Of a DNA stretch of 64,000 nt, positions 34,639-44,623 are shown one piece after another. The translations under genes were made by a program, and so were the position numbers. The stretch's first letter is position 1, and the number at the start of each line of letters is the position of its first letter. Source of the stretch: CAVPHV01 sp963821095 (GTDB lineage Bacteria; Actinomycetota; Acidimicrobiia; Spongiisociales; UBA5794); contig CAWGCJ010000019.1 in the NCBI GenBank assembly GCA_963821095.1, forward strand, positions 19,267-83,266, read 5' to 3'. The notes beneath the pieces were generated by a model. It searched no databases. It was given only the letters and a program-made list of their open reading frames with translations, and was not told the DNA's origin.

Positions 34639-37600
34639 CTACTTCCAGGGGTGGTGGCGGAACTCCGGTTCTACTGTTGTGACCGCAACATTGCCGGCGG
34701 CGTCGGTGCAGGTCACCGTTAGCTCGAACTCCTGGGCCCACACGAAGAGCTTGCCGTTGATCCAGCGTTGGAAGTCCTTGTGGGGGTGCGTCACGAGATG
34801 CACCCTCGTGCCGGAGGCGACGGGGATCCCGTTGAGTTCGCCGGTCGCCACCGGATTCGGATCACGATCGTCCCGGCACGAGTACCACACCTGGAACCAG
34901 CCGGTGTGGTGGCCGACGTTCCTCGGGGCCAGCTCGGCCCAGATCGTCGGCGGGGTCGTGTCCGGCTCGAGTTGGACGAACACGGCCGTCGTCCGACCCG
35001 GCACGGTGAACGTGCCGGTGGCATCGTCGAACGTCGCGGTCCGCACGATTGGATCAGCCGAGTTTGCCTGAATCCGATGGAGCACGACTTCGGCGCCGGC
35101 GAGATCGCCGACCGTGAACGCCTGCGCCTCGTCGTTGGCGTTGATCAGCGACCACACGGCGTCTGCCCTGTCATCGAGGTCGTCACCGACGGTGTCCGAG
35201 ATGCTCATCACGATCAACCCGGGGACCTGATTGGGGCCCGTGTTGTGGAACCCGACCCTGCTCTCCACCTCTTCGGCGGTGGTGAGCCGGAACAGATCCG
35301 AGCTGTCGCGGATCGCCAGCATCTCCCGGGTATGGGTCGCCGTTGCCGCGATGTTGGCTGGGCTCGGCACCAACGCCGGGTCCGCCAGCAACGGCTGCAT
35401 CAAGTACCAGTTGTCCTGGTTCTTGCCCGCTACCGGGAGCCCAACGCCCCAGTTGTTGTCCTGGTAGGTGAAGTCGAGCTTGTTGAACCAATCACCCGAG
35501 TTGTACGAGTCACGATCCATCGACTTGGAGCGCAGCAGGTCGACGCCGGCATGGAGGAAAGGAACCCCCTGGGCAAGCAGGGTCACATCGACACCGACGT
35601 TCTGGGCGCGAGCCCGGTCTGCCGTCGAGACACCCCGCGGGTGCTTGTACTGGCTGATGTCGAACAACGTCTGGTTGTCGTGCGCCGACACGTAGATGAT
35701 GTTCTCCTGCGGATCGTCGGTGTATCCGGCCGGCTGACCGTTGTAGTCGACCTGTTCCCCGGTCACCAGGTTTCCATTGCGGTCGATGAACTCGTAGTCG
35801 GCCAGGTTGCCGGCGAGCCCAACCCGGATCTGGTCCTGGTTGAGCAGCAGGGTGTCGAGTTCTCCGGCCGCCCCGGAGTTGTAGGTGTTGTAGTCGTAGA
35901 ACAGGCCGTTGATGAAGCCCTGGCGCCTGGCCAGGTCATCGCCGCCGTCGAACGGTCCGCCACCGCGTACTGCGTCGCGCAGCCGGTCGCTGAACGAGCC
36001 GATCCCGCTGCCGCCCAGGTTGAGCTGGGTCGCCTGGACGAATCGAGCGTCGTCGGCGACCTCGCCGAAGTTCCAGCCCTCGCCGTACAGGTAGATGGCC
36101 GAGCCGTCGACGCCGTCATCGGCGATCGTCAGGGCGTCGAGTGCGTCGCGCACCGCTTGCATGTTGGCCAGCGAATGGTGACCCATCAGGTCGAAGCGGA
36201 ACCCGTCGACCTTGTAGTCCCGAGCCCATGTAACGACGGAGTCGACCATGAGCTTCTCCATCATGGCGTACTCGGTTGCCGTGTTGGCGCAGCACGTCGA
36301 GGTCTCCACCTCACCGTCGGCGTCGAGTCGGTGGTAGTAACCGGGGACGATGCGATCGAGCACCGACGTGTCGGCCTGCCCGGAGGAGTTGGTGTGGTTG
36401 TAGACCACATCCATCACCACCCGCAGCCCGGTCCTGTTCAACGATTGGACCATCTCGCGGAACTCGAGGATCCGGGTCGGTCCGTCGGGATTGGTCGAGT
36501 ACGAGCCCTCGGGCGTCGTGTAGTGGAACGGGTCGTAGCCCCAGTTGAACCCGTCGAGGTTCTCGGTTGCCGTCACCGCCGCCTGCTGCTGCTCGCTGTC
36601 GGGCGCATAGGTCTCGAGTACCGCGGGGTCGGGCGATTGCCACTCGGCCTTGTTCTCGTTGATAGTGGCGATGTCGAACGCCGGCAACAGGTGGACGTGG
36701 GTGAGTCCGGCACCCGCCAGGTCCGCCAGGTGCCGCATGCCGTCGCTGTTCCTCTTGGTGAACGCCTTGTACGTGCCCTGCCAGGCTTCGCGGACCGTCT
36801 CGTCGTTCGCTGAGAAGTCACGAATGTGCAACTCGTAGAGCGTGATGTCCTCGGGAGCCGCCATCGGGGGCTTGCGCGTCCTGTCCCACTTCCTCGGTTC
36901 GAGCGACCGGTCGCCGAGGTCGACGATCTGGGTCCTCGTCGAGTTCACTGCCAGCGACAACGAATACGGATCGGTGACGAGGTTGTGCTCGACGGCACCG
37001 GTCGTCGGCGCGTATACCTCGACGTCGTACAGGTAGTACTTGCCTCGCCACTGCCGGGTCCCGGTCTGGCTCCACACCCCGGTGGCGTCGTCCCGCGTCA
37101 TCGGGTAGGTCGTCGCCACCGTCGCAGCATCGGTGTCGTCGAACAGATGAAGTGTCACCGACTTTGCCGTCGGCGCCCACAGGTTGATCGTCGGGACTCG
37201 TCCGTCCCAGACCACTCCGAGCCCACCGGCGAAGGCATACAGGTCGTCGAGCACCCCCTGGATCTGTAGCCCGGTGGCGTCGACCCGGCCGCCGCCCTTG
37301 GTGGCGATCACGGCCAACTGGCCCTTCAGGATCTCGGGGACCAACGCCAGATCAGCTGCGTCCGCGAACTGAAGCTGCGGCATTCCGGCGAGGTGCCGGA
37401 ACCCCTCGACGTCGGACGGGAACGGCGCCGCCAGCGTCAACTCGACGTAGGCGCCGCCGGTGATGGTGGCGTCTTCGAGTACCAGGCCACCGTCGGGTGC
37501 GTAGTACAACCGGTACTCGGCGTTCGGGTCACCGGCCGGAGCCCAAGCGATCCGATTCTCGCCGACCCAGTACGCCTGTTGCTTGGCGAGGTCGCCGGGG

Positions 37601-38412
37601 GCGGCGCCCTCACCGAGGATGGGCAGCACGTAGTGCGGCTGAGTCGGATCGGATGGGTTTTCGCCCGAGAGTTGCCATACCTCGTAGCCCCACGGATCGA
37701 ACATCAAGAACTGATCGGGGCCGGGGTCCTTGGTGTCGCCGCGGTGCAGGATGTGTGCGAGTTGCGGTGCTTCGTCCACCAGTTCGACCTCAAAGACCGG
37801 GCCGAACACATCCAGCTCAGTCCAGCGCAACGGGTCAGTCCACGCCGGGTTGGGGTTGAGCGCCCCATCCCATACGTGCAGGCCCCAGAAGTCGTTGAAA
37901 TCGTCGCTGGTTTGGTCGCCGTAGTCGCCATCCGGTCGGTGGTAGTGAATGGTCGCGAAGTCTTCGGCTGCGCCGCGCGACGCATAGATCTCCTCGTCAC
38001 CGGACTGGATCCACACGGTGGCATCCTCGGCGGGCACAATCGACTGGTCGGGCCCAGGGTCTTTCTCGTCGCCGCGATGGATGATGAAGTTCACGGGGAG
38101 CGATGAGTCGACGATCTGGATGTCCCAGTACGCCCCGTAGTCGTCGATTCCCGTGGGTGGCTTCGGTGCCGTCCAGTCGGTTGCTTCGGCGGGGTCGAGG
38201 GCGTCGCCCCAAAGATGCAGACCCCAGAACGTGTTGTAGTCCGGGCTGGGCGTCCCGTAGTCGCCATCATCGCGGTGGTAGCGGATTGTCACGTAACCCT
38301 GGGCTGCGGCCTGCGATTCATAGATGCCGGGGTCGTTCTGGCGGAGCCAGATCTCCGGGTTGCTCGCCGGGTTGAAGAATCGGTCAGCGTCGGTGCCGTC
38401 CTTGACGTCGAG
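34639..38412 (-). CDS. Pullulanase half of a large amylopullulanase (separated by a frameshift)
   Basis: About 1,256 residues that continue the upstream gene after a one-base shift at 38410-38413; the frame has no evident start of its own. Order: end of one pullulanase-associated domain, two more (YVTIRYHRDDGDYG; ATIHYHRPDGDYGD), a CBM48-like N domain (TINLWAPTAKSVTLHLFDD), the GH13 pullulanase barrel, and a C-terminal beta domain. Catalytic regions: VVMDVVYNH, GFRFDLMGHH (nucleophile Asp), YLYGEGWNFGEV (acid Glu), VSAHDNQTL. It hydrolyses alpha-1,6 bonds in pullulan and branched glucans outside the cell. Confidence 0.88.
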   Translation of the reverse strand, partial: LDVKDGTDADRFFNPASNPEIWLRQNDPGIYESQAAAQGYVTIRYHRDDGDYGTPSPDYNTFWGLHLWGDALDPAEATDWTAPKPPTGIDDYGAYWDIQIVDSSLPVNFIIHRGDEKDPGPDQSIVPAEDATVWIQSGDEEIYASRGAAEDFATIHYHRPDGDYGDQTSDDFNDFWGLHVWDGALNPNPAWTDPLRWTELDVFGPVFEVELVDEAPQLAHILHRGDTKDPGPDQFLMFDPWGYEVWQLSGENPSDPTQPHYVLPILGEGAAPGDLAKQQAYWVGENRIAWAPAGDPNAEYRLYYAPDGGLVLEDATITGGAYVELTLAAPFPSDVEGFRHLAGMPQLQFADAADLALVPEILKGQLAVIATKGGGRVDATGLQIQGVLDDLYAFAGGLGVVWDGRVPTINLWAPTAKSVTLHLFDDTDAATVATTYPMTRDDATGVWSQTGTRQWRGKYYLYDVEVYAPTTGAVEHNLVTDPYSLSLAVNSTRTQIVDLGDRSLEPRKWDRTRKPPMAAPEDITLYELHIRDFSANDETVREAWQGTYKAFTKRNSDGMRHLADLAGAGLTHVHLLPAFDIATINENKAEWQSPDPAVLETYAPDSEQQQAAVTATENLDGFNWGYDPFHYTTPEGSYSTNPDGPTRILEFREMVQSLNRTGLRVVMDVVYNHTNSSGQADTSVLDRIVPGYYHRLDADGEVETSTCCANTATEYAMMEKLMVDSVVTWARDYKVDGFRFDLMGHHSLANMQAVRDALDALTIADDGVDGSAIYLYGEGWNFGEVADDARFVQATQLNLGGSGIGSFSDRLRDAVRGGGPFDGGDDLARRQGFINGLFYDYNTYNSGAAGELDTLLLNQDQIRVGLAGNLADYEFIDRNGNLVTGEQVDYNGQPAGYTDDPQENIIYVSAHDNQTLFDISQYKHPRGVSTADRARAQNVGVDVTLLAQGVPFLHAGVDLLRSKSMDRDSYNSGDWFNKLDFTYQDNNWGVGLPVAGKNQDNWYLMQPLLADPALVPSPANIAATATHTREMLAIRDSSDLFRLTTAEEVESRVGFHNTGPNQVPGLIVMSISDTVGDDLDDRADAVWSLINANDEAQAFTVGDLAGAEVVLHRIQANSADPIVRTATFDDATGTFTVPGRTTAVFVQLEPDTTPPTIWAELAPRNVGHHTGWFQVWYSCRDDRDPNPVATGELNGIPVASGTRVHLVTHPHKDFQRWINGKLFVWAQEFELTVTCTDAAGNVAVTTVEPEFRHHPWK

Positions 38413-41400
38413 CGCGGTGCACGATGAAACCCACCTCGGCGGCATCGGGACTGAGCTCAACCCAGGCAAAGCGGCCATACTCGTCCTCGCCGAGGAACGG
38501 CTTCGGGGCGGTCCACTCGATGGTCTCCTCGATGTCTCCCCACAGGTGGAGTCCCCAGTAGTCGTTGAAGTCACCGGTGGTGTGGTCGCCGTAGTCGCCG
38601 TCGTCGCGCAGGTAGTGGATGACCGCGTACGGGTTGCCGCCGCCGACAGGCGGTTCGGGCGTTTCCACGACCGGGACGATATCGGTGACCTTGTCGGCGT
38701 TCAGATTGCCGGAGAGGTCGTCAACGATCGCCTTGAACGAAACCGTGGCGCCATCGGGAAGGTCGGTCACGGGATAGAAGACCCGGTAGGGCGGGTTGTC
38801 GTCCGTGCCGATTGGGTTGTAGTCGCCACCGTTGACGCTGGCGGCAAACGTCACCTCGGCGAAACCGGCGCCGTTCACGTCGGCGGCGACTTCGATCCGG
38901 TCGACCACGTCGTGACCGTCGAGGTCCTCGACACTGAGGGGCACCTCTTGGCCATCGGTGAGACTGGTGATGGTGATGCCGGGAGCCGAGGGGTTGGCCG
39001 GGATCGGCGCGTCCGCCCGATAGACGGCAAGACCGAACGGAGCGACATCCATGGTCACCTCGCCGCCGGCATCTGCGGTCAGTGCCGCCGGCGCGCCGCC
39101 CTCACTGATCACGAGTGAGAACGTCATGTTCGGGCTGAAGCTTGGGAATGTCGCCTGGGCGGCGGTCGCGGCGTTGTTGAACGCCACCAGGTACTCGATC
39201 TTCTCGTCGCGGTCGATCCGCGAGAAGGCGTAGATCCCGCGTCCCGACGAGGAATGGCGGTGGATCTGAGCACCGGTCCGCAGCGCCTGGTGACTCGAAT
39301 AGACAGTCCCGTAGTCGGCCAGCGCCTGGTAGATCGGATGGGTGGGGTCGAAGTTGTCATCGCCGGTCGTGGCGCTGGTCCCAATCAGATCGTCGTCGTT
39401 GTACTCAGGCACCAGGCTCGGCATCATGTCCTGGCGGGCCAGTTTGTCACCACCGTCGCCGGTGAAGCCCTGCTCGTCGCCGTAGTAGATGACCGGTTGA
39501 CCGCGCGTGAAGTACATCAGGGCCTGCGCCAGCTTGGAGCGCGCTTGGAGTTCCGAGTCGTCCGCGCTCGTCTGGTCCACGCGCTGGAGGAAGTACCCGA
39601 TGCGGCCCATGTCGTGGTTGCCCACGAACGTGGGCATGGCATAGGCGTTGCTGTCGGCATCGGTGTAGTAGTCGTCGGCCTCGAAGAACTCCCGCAACGT
39701 GTCCGTCGCGCCATCCTGTGAGGCAAAATCGCGGGCCGCGAGCTGGAAGGTGAAGTCGATGGTCGACTGGAGCCGGCCGCGAGTGGAGAACTCGCTCAAG
39801 AACTCAGGCCCGTACTGCTGGTCGAACACCTCACCGAATGCAAAGAAGTGACCGATACCTGCAGCGTCTGCCGCGGCAAGGATGTCGGGGCCAAACTTCT
39901 GCCAGAACTCCATGTTGACGTGCTTGGTGGTGTCGATCCGGAAGCCGTCGACGCCAAACTGTTCGATCCAGTACTTGTAGATGTCGATCATCCCGTCAAC
40001 GACCTCTTGGCGTTCCGTCCAGAGATCGTCGAGACCGAAGAAGTCCCCGTAGAGCGAGTTCTCACCGGTGAAGCTGGAATCGCCGCGGTTGTGATAGAGC
40101 AGCGGATCGTTGAGCCAGGCCGGGTTCTTTGTTGCTTCTTCGCCTGCCGGCACGATCGGCCGATACGGGAAGCTGTCTTCGTCGACCTCCGGGAAGGTGT
40201 AGGGGGACTGTCCGTAGTAGGCGAACTCGGAGTCATCGAACGGATCACCGCTGGTGTCGACGTACGGGAAGTCGGTCTTATTGCGGTAGCCGGCGTTGCC
40301 TTCCAACTGGATGACGTCGGCCGTGTGGTTCGTGACGACGTCCATGAACACCTGGATGCCGCGGGAGTGGGCGTCGTCGACCAGTGCTCGGAACTCGGCG
40401 TTGGTGCCGAGGTGCGGATCGACTTGGAAGAAGTCGGTGATCCAGTAGCCGTGGTAGCCGGAGGAGTGGCCGTACAGGTTGCTCGAGTCGGGCTGGACCG
40501 TTCGGTTCTGATAGATGGGCCCGACCCAGACGGCGGTGATGCCGAGGTTCTCGAGGTAGGGCAGCTGGGTGTGGAGACCGGCGATGTCGCCACCGTGGTA
40601 GTAGCCCCTGTCGCTGGCCAGATAGCCGTGGGTGAGCACGTTGGCCTCGGTGTCGTCGTTGACACACGTGCCGGCAAAGTCGCCGCAGTCGTTGTTGGGG
40701 TCGCCGTTGTTGAAGCGATCCGGGATCGCGAAGTAGAGGATCTCGTCGGTGAACGGGTGGCGCAGTGCGGGACGCACCAGTGCCTCGTCACCCGGCTCGA
40801 GGCCGCTCCCACCGCCAGTCTCGACGTCAACGGTGACCTCGTTGGTGGCAGCTTCATAGCTGAACGTGACGAGGTTGCCGTCGTCTGCCACGGTGAAGGG
40901 GACGTTGTCGGCGGGGTAGGAGGTGTCCCAGGCTTCGTCGATGGCGACCTTGGCCTCGTAGTTGCCGGCCGGGATGGCGGTGGTGGCGAACTCGTAGGTG
41001 CCGTCGCCGTCGGGATCCTGCAGCCAGGAGCGCAGGCAGTCAGGTTGCCAGTCGCCGGGGCAGCCGATTTCGCTCTGGAAGTCACCTGCCGCGGTGGCGA
41101 TGGTCGAGTTGACGTCGTCGGTGACCCAATGGCTGTTGTGGGAGTAGTAGAACTTGACCGTGGTCTCTGCAGCCAGGTCCAGCACCAGGTTGGCTCCCGG
41201 GTACGACTCGTCCCAGCTGTTGTTGAGGGCGGCTTTGTACTCCCAGTTGCCGGCGGGGATCGTGAAGGTGCCTTGCCAGACGTCGTCGTCGGCGTCATAG
41301 GTGAGGTGGGTGGTCGCGCAGTCGGGTTGCCAATCACCCGCACATCCCAACTCCTCCTGGAGCGAACCCGCCAGCGTCACGGAGGTTGGTCCGGTCGGTG

Positions 41401-42085
41401 GCGGCGCCTCTACCGTCACCGCAACGTCGGTGGTGGCTGAGTCGAAGGTGATGGTGACGAGGTCACCTTCGTCTGCCACGGTGAAGGGGACGTTGTCGGC
41501 CGGGTAGGAGGTGTCCCAGGCTTCGTCGAGGGCGACCTTGAATTCGTAGTCGCCGGCCGGGATGGCGGTGGTGGCGAACTCGTAGAGGGCGTCGCCGTCG
41601 GGGTCCTGCAGCCAGGAGCGGAGGCATTCGGGTTGCCAGTCGCCGGGGCAGCCGATGGCGGGTTGGAAGCTGCCGGGCGCCGTTGCGATTACGGAGTTCT
41701 CGTTATCGGTTACCCAGTGGGTCCCGTGGTCGTAGTAGAACTTGACCTCGGTCTCGGCGGCCAGGTCCAGACCGATGTTCGGCCCGTCGGCAACGGCGCC
41801 TGCACCATAGTTCTCGGTGAAGCTGTCATTGAGGGCGGCCTTGTACTCCCAGTTGCCGGCGGGGATCGTGAAGGTGCCTTGCCAGACGTCGTCGTCGGCG
41901 TCATAGGTGAGGTGGGTGGTCGCGCAGTCGGGTTGCCAATCACCCGCACATCCCAACTCCTCCTGGAGCGAACCCGCAATGGTGACCGTGGTCGGGTCAG
42001 TGGTGTGATCGGCAGTGGCGATCGCAGGGACAACGGCAATCAGCAACAGAACGGACAGAACGACCAGGCGCCAGCGGCGTGCCAT
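38384..42085 (-). CDS. Secreted alpha-amylase half of a large amylopullulanase
   Basis: A 1,233-residue frame with signal peptide MARRWRLVVLSVLLLIAVVP and GAGGAGAGGGG before ATG 42085. Four X25-like starch-binding modules (residues about 30-430) are followed by a GH13 alpha-amylase barrel: DVVTNH, GFRIDTTKH (nucleophile Asp), FAFGEVFD (acid Glu), FVGNHD. An Ig-like region and the first pullulanase-associated domain follow. The last residues (ARRQGRHRR) are out of frame: the domain ends at VHR (residue 1,224) and continues in another frame downstream. Corrected, one exported protein of about 2,481 residues would result. If the shift is real, the amylase could still be secreted. Confidence 0.9.
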   Translation of the reverse strand: MARRWRLVVLSVLLLIAVVPAIATADHTTDPTTVTIAGSLQEELGCAGDWQPDCATTHLTYDADDDVWQGTFTIPAGNWEYKAALNDSFTENYGAGAVADGPNIGLDLAAETEVKFYYDHGTHWVTDNENSVIATAPGSFQPAIGCPGDWQPECLRSWLQDPDGDALYEFATTAIPAGDYEFKVALDEAWDTSYPADNVPFTVADEGDLVTITFDSATTDVAVTVEAPPPTGPTSVTLAGSLQEELGCAGDWQPDCATTHLTYDADDDVWQGTFTIPAGNWEYKAALNNSWDESYPGANLVLDLAAETTVKFYYSHNSHWVTDDVNSTIATAAGDFQSEIGCPGDWQPDCLRSWLQDPDGDGTYEFATTAIPAGNYEAKVAIDEAWDTSYPADNVPFTVADDGNLVTFSYEAATNEVTVDVETGGGSGLEPGDEALVRPALRHPFTDEILYFAIPDRFNNGDPNNDCGDFAGTCVNDDTEANVLTHGYLASDRGYYHGGDIAGLHTQLPYLENLGITAVWVGPIYQNRTVQPDSSNLYGHSSGYHGYWITDFFQVDPHLGTNAEFRALVDDAHSRGIQVFMDVVTNHTADVIQLEGNAGYRNKTDFPYVDTSGDPFDDSEFAYYGQSPYTFPEVDEDSFPYRPIVPAGEEATKNPAWLNDPLLYHNRGDSSFTGENSLYGDFFGLDDLWTERQEVVDGMIDIYKYWIEQFGVDGFRIDTTKHVNMEFWQKFGPDILAAADAAGIGHFFAFGEVFDQQYGPEFLSEFSTRGRLQSTIDFTFQLAARDFASQDGATDTLREFFEADDYYTDADSNAYAMPTFVGNHDMGRIGYFLQRVDQTSADDSELQARSKLAQALMYFTRGQPVIYYGDEQGFTGDGGDKLARQDMMPSLVPEYNDDDLIGTSATTGDDNFDPTHPIYQALADYGTVYSSHQALRTGAQIHRHSSSGRGIYAFSRIDRDEKIEYLVAFNNAATAAQATFPSFSPNMTFSLVISEGGAPAALTADAGGEVTMDVAPFGLAVYRADAPIPANPSAPGITITSLTDGQEVPLSVEDLDGHDVVDRIEVAADVNGAGFAEVTFAASVNGGDYNPIGTDDNPPYRVFYPVTDLPDGATVSFKAIVDDLSGNLNADKVTDIVPVVETPEPPVGGGNPYAVIHYLRDDGDYGDHTTGDFNDYWGLHLWGDIEETIEWTAPKPFLGEDEYGRFAWVELSPDAAEVGFIVHRARRQGRHRR
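41223..41371. repeat. Internal direct repeat of the amylase gene, copy A
   Basis: Matches 41829-41977 at 148 of 149 bases at an offset of exactly 606 bases (202 codons). It encodes the same X25-like module twice, indicating a recent in-frame duplication or gene conversion. Confidence 0.85.
41829..41977. repeat. Internal direct repeat of the amylase gene, copy B
   Basis: Second copy of the 149-base stretch at 41223-41371. The modules beside each copy (about 40871-41070 and 41477-41676) are also similar but less exact, so the duplicated unit is the whole 606-base pair of modules. Confidence 0.85.
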
Positions 42086-42205
42086 GGGTAACCCCTCTCC
42101 TCAGTTCTCCACCCGATGGATTGGAACGGCGGCCCCCCGGCAACGTTCCGTGGTCACCACACTACTCCGGCGCAGGGTGGCGTGTCCTAGGGCCAGGTGT
42201 CCCCT

Positions 42206-43351
42206 TTATGCCCAATACCCGTCGAGGCGCGCCAGCACCTGCAGCATGGTTTCGTCGGAACCGCCGCCAATGGCGGTGAGTCGGGTGTCGCGCATGAAGC
42301 GCGCCGTCCACGTGTCTTCCATGTAGCCGATGCCACCGTGGAACTGCACGCACCAGTCGGCGACCTCACGGCTGAGCCTGCCCGCCTTGATCTTGGCGAT
42401 GGTGGCGAACCGGGTGGTGTCCTGGCCTGCCAGGTATGCCTCGGCACATGCGTAGTTGTAGTGCTTGAGGATGTCGACTTCCGCGGCGAGTTCGGCCAGC
42501 TTGAACTGGATGTACTGGCTCTTGAGGAGTGGCTTGCCAAAAACGATGCGTTGCCGGAGGTAGTCGGCGGTGCGTTGCAGCGCCCGCTCCAAGGAGGTTG
42601 CCGACGAGTAGTTGGCCCACATCCTTTCCTCGACGAACTGGGCCATCTGTTGCTGGAACCCCATGCCCTCGGTGCCGATGGTGTTGATCACCGGCACCCG
42701 GCAATCGTCGAAGCTGAGCAGCCCCGTGTCGGAAGCACGCATTCCCAATTTGTCGAGCTTCGACGTGACTTCGAAGCCGGGTGCGTCGGTCGGCACGACG
42801 ATCTGGCTCATGCCGGCGTAGCCACCCTCATCGGAGGTCCGCACCAGCAGGCAGAGCCAATCGGCTTGCAGCGAGTTGGTGATGTACATCTTCGAACCGT
42901 TGATCACCCACTCGTCGCCGTCGCGTTCGGCCCGGGTGCGGATGGCGGCGACGTCGGAGCCGGCGTCGGGTTCGGTGACGGCGATGGCGGCCACCATGTC
43001 GCCGGCCAGCGCCGGTGCCAGGTACCGCTTCTTCAGCTCAGGGGACCCAAAGCGGTGCAGCGACGGCGTCGCCATATCGACCTGGACGCCGAGCGCCATG
43101 CCGATCGAGCCGTGATCGGCCCGCCCGAACTCTTCGGCGAGCACCACGGTGAAGAGGTGATCGGCCCCTTGGCCCCCGAACTCGGGGTCGTATTCGAGTC
43201 CCAGGAATCCGAGGTCGGCCATCTGCCTGAAGAGGTCGTGGAGCGGCATCGTGCCGGCCGCTTCCCATGCCTCGACGTGGGGGTTGATCTCCTGGGTGAC
43301 GAACGACCTCACCACCCTTCGAAAGTGATCGTGTTCCTCAGTGAACGGCAT
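42206..43351 (-). CDS. Acyl-CoA dehydrogenase
   Basis: A 381-residue FAD enzyme of the acyl-CoA dehydrogenase family, introducing the alpha-beta double bond in acyl-CoA. Seen: an N-terminal helical domain (PFTEEHDHFRRVVRSFV), GGQGADHLFTVVLAEEFGR, AIAVTEPDAGSDVA for FAD/substrate binding, NGSKMYITNS, and the C-terminal QFHGGIGYMEDTWTARFMRDTRLTAIGGG, of which GGIGYM and GG(S)DE are conserved. The catalytic base may be the Glu in GSDETM. ATG 43351 has AGGAGGGG six bases upstream. Substrate chain length cannot be told. It starts 51 bases after the potD terminator, so it is a separate unit. Confidence 0.92.
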   Translation of the reverse strand: MPFTEEHDHFRRVVRSFVTQEINPHVEAWEAAGTMPLHDLFRQMADLGFLGLEYDPEFGGQGADHLFTVVLAEEFGRADHGSIGMALGVQVDMATPSLHRFGSPELKKRYLAPALAGDMVAAIAVTEPDAGSDVAAIRTRAERDGDEWVINGSKMYITNSLQADWLCLLVRTSDEGGYAGMSQIVVPTDAPGFEVTSKLDKLGMRASDTGLLSFDDCRVPVINTIGTEGMGFQQQMAQFVEERMWANYSSATSLERALQRTADYLRQRIVFGKPLLKSQYIQFKLAELAAEVDILKHYNYACAEAYLAGQDTTRFATIAKIKAGRLSREVADWCVQFHGGIGYMEDTWTARFMRDTRLTAIGGGSDETMLQVLARLDGYWA

Positions 43352-43401
43352 CCGGACCCCTCCTCGAGTCGAGTCCATGGTACGAGCCAGTTGCGGACGC
43401 A

Positions 43402-43434
43402 GAACCGCCCCCGGTGGTGTCCCGGGGGCGGTTC
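43402..43434 (-). terminator. Terminator of the potABCD operon
   Basis: A 13-bp perfect stem (GAACCGCCCCCGG with its complement) around a 7-base loop lies 17 bases past the potD stop. TTCTGCG follows on the minus strand, a weak T-run. Confidence 0.7.
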
Positions 43435-43450
43435 GTGGTGGTGTTCGGCT

Positions 43451-44623
43451 CTAGTTCTTGATCGCCTGGAAGGCGTCCTGGTAGTTCAGTTCGAAATCTC
43501 CGGTATCGGCGATGAACTCGAGTCGCTGGAAGACATCCTCCGGCGGGTAGATCGTCGTGTCTTCCAGAATCTCAGGATCGATGAAGGCTGCAGCTGCCAG
43601 ATTTGGACTCGCGTAGTAGTTGAAGTTGGTCACTGCTGCACCATTTTCCGCATCGAGTATGAAGTCGATGAAGGTGTGGGCGGTGCAGATTGCATCGGCC
43701 GTGGTTGGGATCGCCATGTTGTCGACCCAGGCCACTGCTCCCTCGAGCGGGATGATGTAGCCGAAGTCTTCATACGCGTCGTAGTCATCGTCGCTGGCGT
43801 CATCGAAGGCAGAGAAGAAGTCCCCGCTATAGCCGTGAGCCACCATCGTCTCGCCTGCCACCAGATCGTCCTCGAACTGATCGGAGTCGAACTTGGCGAG
43901 TGCGTCTTTCATGCCCTTGATCAGTTCAACCGCCTCGTCGAGTTCTTCCTGGCTGGTTGAATTCACCGAATACCCGAGGTACTTGAGGGCGGCGCCCATG
44001 ACCTCGCGCGCATCGTTGAGCAGCGAGATCTTTCCAAAGTAGGCCTCACCCGGTTCGAAGATCAATGCCCACGATTCCTCATAATCCTCGCCAACCGCCT
44101 CGTAGTTGAAGCCGATCCCGGTGGTACCCCATTGGTAGGGCGCCGAATAGGTGTTGCTCGGGTCGAACGGCAAGCCGAGGAAGGTCGGATCCAGGTTGTC
44201 CCAGTTCGGAATGGCTTCGCGGCTGAGGGGGATCAACAGCCCTTCCTCGCCCATGATCGACACCATGTAGTCCGACGGCACAATCAGGTCGTAGGCGGCG
44301 CCTCCTGCTTCGACCTGAGCCAGCATCGCCTCGTTGGAGTCGTAGAAGGTCTCGACGACAGAGACGCCATAGGCATCTTCAAAAGCCGGGATCAGCTCTG
44401 GATCGATGTACTCAGACCAGTTGTACAACTCCAGGTCACCGTCAACCTGACCGGGTGCGCAGGCGGCGACTTCCATGTTGTCGTCGCCGCCGTTGTCGGC
44501 CGTCGTGGTGGCGGCGCTCTCTCCAGCGGTTGTTGTCGTTGCTCCGGTATCGTCATCGTCACCGCATGCGGCGGCGAGGAGGGCCAGGGCCAACACCAGT
44601 ACTGCCAGTTTCCTCATTCTCAC
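43451..44623 (-). CDS. potD: Spermidine/putrescine ABC transporter substrate-binding lipoprotein
   Basis: A 390-residue polyamine-binding lipoprotein. The signal peptide ends at the lipobox LAAAC, followed by an Asp/Thr-rich linker (GDDDDTGATTTT). The binding domain shows LELYNWSEYIDPELIPAFE, YDLIVPSDYMVSIM and VDNMAIPTTA, as in PotD, with acidic and aromatic residues to hold polyamines. GTG 44623 overlaps the potC stop as GTGA; ATG 44617 with GGAGAG is an alternative. Last gene of potABCD. Confidence 0.93.
   Translation of the reverse strand: MRMRKLAVLVLALALLAAACGDDDDTGATTTTAGESAATTTADNGGDDNMEVAACAPGQVDGDLELYNWSEYIDPELIPAFEDAYGVSVVETFYDSNEAMLAQVEAGGAAYDLIVPSDYMVSIMGEEGLLIPLSREAIPNWDNLDPTFLGLPFDPSNTYSAPYQWGTTGIGFNYEAVGEDYEESWALIFEPGEAYFGKISLLNDAREVMGAALKYLGYSVNSTSQEELDEAVELIKGMKDALAKFDSDQFEDDLVAGETMVAHGYSGDFFSAFDDASDDDYDAYEDFGYIIPLEGAVAWVDNMAIPTTADAICTAHTFIDFILDAENGAAVTNFNYYASPNLAAAAFIDPEILEDTTIYPPEDVFQRLEFIADTGDFELNYQDAFQAIKN

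Noticed and set aside
34768..36813. 681-residue plus-strand frame
   Set aside because: It lies opposite the pullulanase barrel, whose catalytic motifs read clearly on the minus strand. High GC keeps the opposite frame open.
39848..41440. 530-residue plus-strand frame
   Set aside because: Opposite the amylase domains; Val/Gly-rich with no domain of its own.
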